A stretch of 64,000 bases of DNA. It comes from Zelopaecilomyces penicillatus (lineage: Eukaryota > Ascomycota > Sordariomycetes > Hypocreales > Pseudodiploosporaceae). A program made the translations under genes and the position numbers. The notes under the pieces were generated by a model. The model did no database searches. It worked only from the letters and a program-made list of their open reading frames with translations, and had not been told where the DNA came from. Positions 57,708-64,000 of the stretch are shown piece after piece. Position 1 is the stretch's first letter. Each line of letters starts with the position of its first letter. The stretch covers positions 6,634,001-6,698,000 of the forward strand of contig VCCP01000001.1 in the NCBI GenBank assembly GCA_005765155.1. The letters run 5' to 3'.

Positions 57708-58700
57708 GGAAAAGGAAAAAGAAAAAGGAAAAAAAAAGCCGTTTCCAAGCCAGGTTGGGTTGAGAGTCCCCCCCTTCTCCCCTTTTGCCCGTGATGTAAT
57801 AACCTAGTGGAAAGCGCAATGCAGGTGGAAAAAACATCCGCCTACAGAAACTCAACTCATTCATAGATTAATCACGAAGACTAGTGTAGACCCTGTGACA
57901 TGGTGGCTCTGTGCCCCATTTGTAAGGATGGTTGCCTACACCCACTTGACTATACTATACATGCCTTGTCCGAGCAGAATGAGGGTTCAAGGAGAAACTA
58001 ATGAGACAGTCCTTCGGCTATACCCCTGCACCCCGAATTCTGCCGTACTCGTAGCGTTGTCATTACCCTGCCATGGGGGGGAAGATGTCATTGCCGTCTA
58101 ACGCAGGGGCCTCTCCTTGATCCTTACTGCGTTGAACATTTGCGAGCCAAAGTTAGTTTGGATGTGAACTCGGGCTGGCATGTGTTCGTCAACTCTATGC
58201 ACGTTCCTTACGGAGAATGTCGAAGACTCAGAGAGGCTCCGCACTCCAAAAAATCAAAACCAAGAAATCGCGCGGTCAAACTGTCAAAAGTTCCAAGTGT
58301 GTGTGTGCATGATAACAACCCCTCCGCCAGCTCAATGTCCACATAATGAAAATGATCGAGATCTATCTCCCATCTATTCGTTTTAACCCGCTAAAAAGTA
58401 TTACTCCGTTGCCGTACATACAAGTACGCCCAGTAGAGCCGACCTAGTTTCGCAACTTGAGTGTGCTTTTGCTTCTTCGATTTGTCTTCACGGCCAGGGT
58501 ATTAATCTTCCATGATGAAATTTCTCCGTCTGTGCGCCAGACATTGTCTAAAGCCCTCCACGCCATGTAATCTAGCCGACGAGATGACAACGCGTTGTGT
58601 AATGGGTTGGTACTTGTAAAGATGCCGCTTTCCGTCCCCCATGTTGGGTTCAATTGGTTTTCTATATGCAAAGAGAAGGTGTCCATGGGGTGTCCCCAAT

Positions 58701-59989
58701 TTACAGCTTAGGCGTGCCATTTACACCTTGGGACATGGATCCGGTTCCAGCAAACGCCTCGTCTCCCGAGAACATCCTAACACCAGTGAATATGAGTATT
58801 AGCAGGGCTATGGTTTGTCAGTGGAGAGGGGAGGGTCGATCCCCCTCGTTGGCAAGTGGTTGACATACCAGCCTCGTTCTTCACCACTGCGAAGGAAACT
58901 GCAGTCACTATTAGACTCGCAGATCCAATTCCCAACTGAGCCGACTGTTAAGTCATCTATTCGCAGTAACATTGTCAGATGGTGTGGGCTCGTGCTTCAA
59001 AGACAACAGCAACAACAGCAACAACAAAGAGCCACTGATGAATACAAAAGGCTAACGTACCCTTGGCTATCGGTTGCGTTACCCGGTTTGCGTCTTTCTC
59101 ATCACTGTCCAAATCCCGTCTCCGGAAGACGCTAAGCCCACAGGTAAAGGCACGAAAGTCATCGGTGTCGACAGACTCTGGGATGTTCCCTGTGAGAATG
59201 CGACCCAACATGATAACCACTGCAGCGTGTGTGGACAGGACCACAGCACGTCGATTCTCGGCATCGCATTGCTGGATGATGCTCTGCACACCTGCCGAGA
59301 CTCGCTCCTGCAGTTGGGCCAAAGTCTCGCCCGTCTTCGACGGGTATCTGCCCGACACGTAGCTCTCGTCAAGGGCAGGGAACATGGTCTTGAGGGTTGC
59401 TGTCGAAGCAGGCCCGGGTTGCTCAAACGGAGCAGAGCCGAACCACTCACAGAGTCCATGCTCTGGCCGGATAGTGCAAGCTGCTGCTGATGGCGACGAC
59501 GACGCATGGGAGAGGGAGGCATCGCCGCCACCAACAACATGCTGCCCAAGCCCGGTTTCCAATTGCCACTGATCGTGCTGCCGCTGCTGGAGCCCAATGA
59601 AGGGACTCAATGTTTGCAGACATCGGTAGAAGGGGCTCGAATACACGGCCTCGATTGGGGGGTCCAGTGTCATCAAGTGAGAGCCCAACTCCTGGGCTTG
59701 TTCAACGCCATGTGCGGTGAGGGCGGGGTCCACCGCTATGCCTGTTGGTGATGGGATGGAAGCCGTGTAGACCCCAGTAGTATGGTCGACGGACCAACTG
59801 GAACGAAACTGTGGTTACAAACACATTGGGAAGGTTAATACAGAAGTTCCCGCAGTCGCAGTTCGTGATGCTATTGTTCTCTCCCTTCGATGGAGAATGG
59901 AAGCCGGGTGAAGAGAAAGGGGGGCAGGGGGGCAGGGGGGCTAAGAACCTTACCCCATGACGAACGACGTAAATGACCTCCAAAGACAT
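58701..59989 (-). CDS. TFC7-like histidine phosphatase (phosphoglycerate-mutase family)
   Basis: Four exons are inferred: 59954-59989, 59061-59808, 58869-58944 and 58701-58776. All phases agree, giving 311 aa. The N-terminus MSLEVIYVVRHG holds the catalytic RHG (residues 10-12) across the first junction (HG-FRSSWSVDHTTG). Family residues follow: DPALTAHGVEQAQELGSHL, SSPFYRCLQTLSPF, EHGLCEWFG and the second catalytic His in VVLSTHAAVVIMLGR. The end (SGEERGWMFSGDEAF) is split by the last intron inside Trp. This architecture fits the fungal proteins related to TFIIIC subunit tau55 (Tfc7) and the UBASH3-type phosphatases; phosphatase activity is plausible because the motifs are intact. Intron 2 contains a CAACAG repeat and stays open for 27 codons if retained. 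Confidence 0.87.
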
Positions 59990-61590
59990 CTTCGGCAGTT
60001 TGCCAAGGCGTGGACTGGGCTACTGGCTATGGAATGGCAATTGGATGGTTGGGTTGGTGGTTTTTTGTTTAGAGAGATTCCGTGCAACGGCGATGCAGAT
60101 GCCAGGCGAGGCTAGGTCACCTGCTAGGCAGCGCATGCGTCTCCATCAAATTCATGCATGCATGTCGGAGCCATTGTTTGTCTGTCTTGTCTTGTCTCTT
60201 TTTTCGTGCGCCGCCGCCTCCGATGCGTGCATGCACCATGCAAGTGTGTGATTCCCCCCCATGCCATGCTCCAAGCTTTTTCTATCACCTCTTTCCTTTC
60301 TTATCGCGCGTTCGTTTCGGTCGTGTTTGCTGAGATTCGTCGGTTTAGGCGCCGCCAAGAGAAAGCAATCACACGTTCCGGTGAAGGACTTGCAGTAATA
60401 ATTACTGTACATGCAGTACGTCAAATTAAACGCGGCACGCGAGCCGTCGGCAAGAGCGGCAAAGGTCGGTCGGCTATATGTACATGTGTGTGATTATAGG
60501 TACGTAGACCGGACTTTTTTCGTCAACCATGGATGTGAGGGAATGCATCGACAGTAGGTTTTATTTTTAGTAGTCACAAATGTGGCCTTGTGCATGAATG
60601 TAGTAGAATGATGCCCAAAATGCATGACAATAGAAAGTCTCTGCCTGCTGTCTGAATCTGGCAATCCGAGTCATTACAGACTACATCTCTACAGCGCATC
60701 CTACCCTGCACTCTGCAAGTGTCGGGTATCTGCGCGCCATAAGTTTACAAGCTACCAACGGTCAATCGACGGGCATTTGCCAGTTTTCACATCTATGTTT
60801 ATGATGGCTAATTTGACCTGGGATCACCAATGTCAATTCTGACTGGAACTAATTTCGATACAGGTCGAGACACTAGGGGAGACTGTGACAATACTTTGGA
60901 TTGGAACAACGTCACAACGCATCATAAGACTTACCCAGCTTCTACTCCAATACTTCCAAAAGCAAAGCTACTTCACAACAAGGAAACACAAGGTATTTAG
61001 ATACATCCCTAGAGACGATGAAAAGAGCATACACTTGAAAGGAAACCATCCAATAATTGGCAAGGTTGACCAACTCTATTCAAAACCCAACATATTCGAA
61101 GAGTAGGGATAACGTGAGAAGGGACCGCATCTCTCATGTATTGGCATCCTATAAATAATCCGTAATAATCCTCAACAATCTAAAAACTCCGCAAGCCATG
61201 CTCGTCATGTCATATATAAAACCCACATGTTAAAAAAGAAAAGTCAAACCCAACACCGAAATCAGCCCGCTTTATAGTAATCCATTTGGTACGAAAACTC
61301 AACAAGCATAGGCATCAGTGTAACTGGTAGAGTTTGATCCAAGAAAATCTGACTTTGGCACCAATGATGCCGCGTCTGCAGCTGCTCTACGATGTATCCC
61401 GGTTGACCACCAATTCGTAAAGAAGCATCCTAAACGCCAATACTCCGCAAGGACAACATCAAACAGATGAACCTATAATGCTTTCGAAGAAGGAGGACGA
61501 GAGATAGGCAATTGATGCTGTGAAAATTGCTTCGATCAGCAAGTACAAAGCCAGCTTTGTGCCGGACCCTTTTGCTTTTTCGCTTCCATT
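59990..61590. other. Intergenic region TFC7-like upstream / F-box gene 3' side
   Basis: This is 1.6 kb between two minus-strand genes. It contains GCATGCATGCATG-type alternation near 60150-60166 and 60224-60236. The F-box 3' UTR probably lies at 61100-61590, which is A/T-rich. Small plus-strand ATG frames (for example 60624-60842) have no resemblance to known proteins. Confidence 0.4.
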
Positions 61591-63660
61591 TCACATCAAT
61601 GTGCAAGATCCCAATGTCCTTGCCCTCCGACGGCCAATAATGCCACCATCTTCTTCGTCCATGTGCAGTGCTTGCGCTTCTCTTGCCCGACGCCTGCGTC
61701 TTCGATAACCCGCGCCGCCCACACCCGCCTCTTCATTTGCCTGCATATAGTCGGCCCATTTCCTTTCCAGTCTGGAGGCAGAGGCAAGATCACCGCGAAG
61801 GACTCGCTTCTGGTGCTCGTCAACAGTCATCTGAAAGCCATAGAAGCACTTAAGACTGATGGCTTCGGTGGGATAAGAGATGCATCTTGCCTGTCCAGTA
61901 GCTGGTCTTATCTGCGTATTGCGGAACAAAACCTCTCGAATTCCGGTCCATGTAACATTTTGACAGTCGTACACGGTTAGTTGAAGGGTGACTTCAGGCC
62001 GTGTGTTAGCTCCCGCTGAGCGCTTGGAACGCTTCAGAACCATGGATGCAGCTTCTGCAAGAACTAGATCACTGATCTTGGTATTATCCAAATCGGCGCT
62101 CTTTAGGCTAACGCACTTTTGCATAATGGGAAGCATTCCAAGATCCCCAATATTCTCGCAGTAGCTTATGGAAAGATGCTCTAGCTTGGCAGCACAAGGG
62201 GCCTTGGCCAAATGTTCTGACAGGAGCGAATTCGTCACGTCCTCCAAGTCCTCGATTTCGAGATGAGTGAGGCGCGGTGTCGAGGCCAATATGGGCTCTA
62301 GGGCACCATCGGTCAATGACCTGCAACCGGAGAGTTGCAATCCCTCCAAGTCGGGCACCACATGTCCGATAGACTTGACACCCGCGCTCGTCAGACGGAT
62401 ACATCGGCTAAGATCCAAGTGGCGCAGCTTTCGTGAAGGCACCATAGGTTGATCGGTTAAAATGTCGATGTCTGGGTCGACGCCGTGCATCATGGTCTTA
62501 AGAGCCTCATCACTTAGTTCAGCACAGCCACTGAGAACGAGTCGTTCCAGGTTGTTGGTCTTGAATATGGATTCTGCCGTAGCGAGGCAATCAAAACCCC
62601 TCACCTCTCCAGCACGAAGGTCTTTCAACATGGTGCAGGAATCAATCACAGACTTGAGTCCACGGGCCTCAACCTTTTGACACCAGGAGACATTTAAGCT
62701 TTTCAGCTGAGGGCATGACTCGGCCACAATCTTGCAAGATGTATTGGATACGGCTGCGAGACCCGTGAGGTTCAAGTGCATAAGCTTCTCGTTACTCCTT
62801 AAAAGACTGTGTAGTGTGTTTTTCTGAAAATTCCGGCAACCTTCGAGTGTAGCATTGATGAGGTTTTTGCAAGATTTGACAATGACCTCTGTTCGTTTGT
62901 AGTGCTCCACCTGCACACAACCACGGAGATTCAAGTCTTTGATGAATGGGCCGGCAGCGACGATTATCCTGGCCAAAGAAGCGGCGGGGATATCTTGATA
63001 GAACCCAGATGCATCAAGCGAGGTCCAGAGCTGACCGTCGAAACAGAAGTTGTAGAAGGATTTGCTAACCCTGGAGGCCTGGACCAGCTCTTTTGGCTGA
63101 AGAAAAGAAAATATATAGACCTGGATTTCATGCGGCATGTTATCCCAAAGCAAACTGCTGGCTTTCATGGGGGCCTTTATGGCAGCCCGTGCACTCTGCT
63201 GGCCGTCTTGTTTCGCACATATGAGGTCGGCTGGTAACGCTGCCGTTGCAGGGACGGGAGAGGCAACTCCATGGTCAACCTTGCGCACTGGCAGGCATTC
63301 ATCTTGGGTGTCATAAAAGGGAAATTCAACCTGGGACGCCGACGAAATAGAGGTCGGCGCACTAGATAGGCCGAGGGGGGATGGCTGAGGAGTTCCCGAC
63401 CTGGCACTGACGGGCGTATGAGAAGGCCCGCTGGCAGACAAGCTGACGCAGGAAAGGCTGCCTCCTGTGCTGTATGGACTATTGACGGAGCGGGACCGTC
63501 GAAGACCAGACAGTGAGGGCGATGAGGATATGCGTTGGAGTCCACGGAGCAACCGTTGACGTCCCTTTATTTTGACCGGCACTTCGGGTGGAGTGTGGGC
63601 CTCTCCCTCACTGCCGGTGGAGAGCGGAGCACTGCCCATAACATCGTGTGATCCAGACAT
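61591..63660 (-). CDS. F-box protein with leucine-rich repeats (SCF substrate adaptor, Pof2/AMN1-like)
   Basis: A single exon is read from ATG 63660 (MSGSHDVMGSAPLSTG), giving 689 aa. The frame is open 41 codons further upstream but without an ATG. The F-box is at about 169-214 (LLWDNMPHEIQVYIFSFLQP, KELVQASRVSKSFYNF, LWTSLDAS). About 225-600 is a series of cysteine-containing LRRs (IKDLNLRGCVQV, LINATLEGCRNF, LKSLNVSWCQKV, LERLVLSGCAEL, LRHLDLSRCIRL, LEGLQLSGCRSL, LEHLSISYCENI). The C-terminus is Arg-rich (YRRRRRRARE). It should bind Skp1 and recruit targets to an SCF ubiquitin ligase. The class resembles fission-yeast Pof2 and Grr1-type proteins; exact orthology is not settled. The N-terminus is Ser/Pro-rich and disordered. 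Confidence 0.88.
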   Translation of the reverse strand: MSGSHDVMGSAPLSTGSEGEAHTPPEVPVKIKGRQRLLRGLQRISSSPSLSGLRRSRSVNSPYSTGGSLSCVSLSASGPSHTPVSARSGTPQPSPLGLSSAPTSISSASQVEFPFYDTQDECLPVRKVDHGVASPVPATAALPADLICAKQDGQQSARAAIKAPMKASSLLWDNMPHEIQVYIFSFLQPKELVQASRVSKSFYNFCFDGQLWTSLDASGFYQDIPAASLARIIVAAGPFIKDLNLRGCVQVEHYKRTEVIVKSCKNLINATLEGCRNFQKNTLHSLLRSNEKLMHLNLTGLAAVSNTSCKIVAESCPQLKSLNVSWCQKVEARGLKSVIDSCTMLKDLRAGEVRGFDCLATAESIFKTNNLERLVLSGCAELSDEALKTMMHGVDPDIDILTDQPMVPSRKLRHLDLSRCIRLTSAGVKSIGHVVPDLEGLQLSGCRSLTDGALEPILASTPRLTHLEIEDLEDVTNSLLSEHLAKAPCAAKLEHLSISYCENIGDLGMLPIMQKCVSLKSADLDNTKISDLVLAEAASMVLKRSKRSAGANTRPEVTLQLTVYDCQNVTWTGIREVLFRNTQIRPATGQARCISYPTEAISLKCFYGFQMTVDEHQKRVLRGDLASASRLERKWADYMQANEEAGVGGAGYRRRRRRAREAQALHMDEEDGGIIGRRRARTLGSCTLM

Positions 63661-64000
63661 GATGGAGAAGTCGTGGGGTATGATACTGAGCGCTTTTGCG
63701 CTTGGGGGCGTATTAGAATATCCTTCGTCTTGTAATTGTATAATTATTTCGCCTTCAAGCCTCCGTGTTGTATACTTTATCAACGCAACTTCTAATATGC
63801 AGAGCGTCGTTGCGGCTCCCGAGTTGCGGTTTTCGGGCGAGGCGGTGGTGGGGTGTCTGAATCCGCGTGTTGGGAGAGATGGGATCGATCAAGTCATATC
63901 GGTCGAGTCTCGCTTCCTCAAGTCATGAAACTGAAGGATCGATGAAATATCTCGTTTTGTTCAGGTGAACGTATGATCAATTCGAAGGGTCCCTGCCGAG
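63661..64000. promoter_or_regulatory. Upstream region of the F-box gene
   Basis: The final 340 nt contain the leader and part of the promoter of the F-box/LRR gene. No other feature is visible before the window ends. Confidence 0.4.

Larger units (their letters stand above)
51006..58700. other. 7.7 kb gene-poor region with microsatellites and G/C runs
   Basis: No frame here shows family resemblance or consistent splice structure, although the rest of the window carries a gene about every 3 kb. The region holds a TTGA repeat, a GGT repeat, a GA repeat, C17 and C16 runs, and TAGGTAC palindromes at 53938-54030 and 56338-56392. I see no terminal repeats, transposase or reverse-transcriptase motifs, and no tRNA. 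The left edge must contain the Myb-like gene promoter. The right edge probably holds the TFC7-like 3' UTR. Long non-coding transcription, or decayed or very divergent elements, cannot be excluded by eye. Confidence 0.55.

Overview
The window is nuclear DNA of a filamentous ascomycete, most likely Sordariomycetes and probably Hypocreales. The evidence is short spliceosomal introns (about 55-350 nt) with CTAAC/CTGAC/CTAAT branch sites, proteins typical of filamentous fungi (a CLA4-type PAK kinase starting MAQN, an RRM plus PUF protein, an RCO1-type double-PHD protein), and intergenic DNA rich in TAGGTAC-type palindromes and G/C homopolymers. The species is not determined. I saw no tRNA, rRNA, CRISPR array or intact transposon.

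Left part (1-24 kb): a 3'-truncated SNF5 gene on the minus strand, divergent from a PA2G4/EBP1-like gene; a six-exon RCO1-like Rpd3S subunit gene; a PUF-family gene with an RRM on the opposite strand; and the PAK kinase gene CLA4 followed by about 3 kb of apparently non-coding DNA.

Middle part (24-43 kb): glycyl-tRNA synthetase with a mitochondrial leader, glutamate 5-kinase divergent from ATP23, Aurora kinase, a single-exon orphan with CxxC motifs, TIP41, an acidic disordered protein with an AT-hook-like motif, and the mitochondrial DEAD-box helicase MRH4.

Right part (43-64 kb): a small secreted LPMO-like protein, a CBM48 (Crp1/Mdg1-like) protein, IWR1 and a Myb/SANT-like protein. A 7.7 kb stretch without recognisable genes follows, full of microsatellites and G/C runs. 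The window ends with a TFC7-like histidine-phosphatase gene and an F-box/LRR gene.

Nearly all genes are housekeeping: chromatin and transcription (SNF5, RCO1, IWR1, TFC7-like), growth signalling and mitosis (CLA4, Aurora, TIP41), mitochondrial function (ATP23, MRH4, GRS1) and proline synthesis (PRO1). They are not a functional cluster. No clearly new multi-gene system is visible. The points most worth a second look are the MCB-like site upstream of the disordered AT-hook protein, the Gcn4/CPC1-type site and double start of GRS1, a last PUF intron whose retention keeps the frame, a TFC7-like intron whose retention would add a hydrophobic tail, two orphan proteins, and the 7.7 kb gene desert. 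All exon boundaries were set by eye from splice signals, reading frame and family resemblance.
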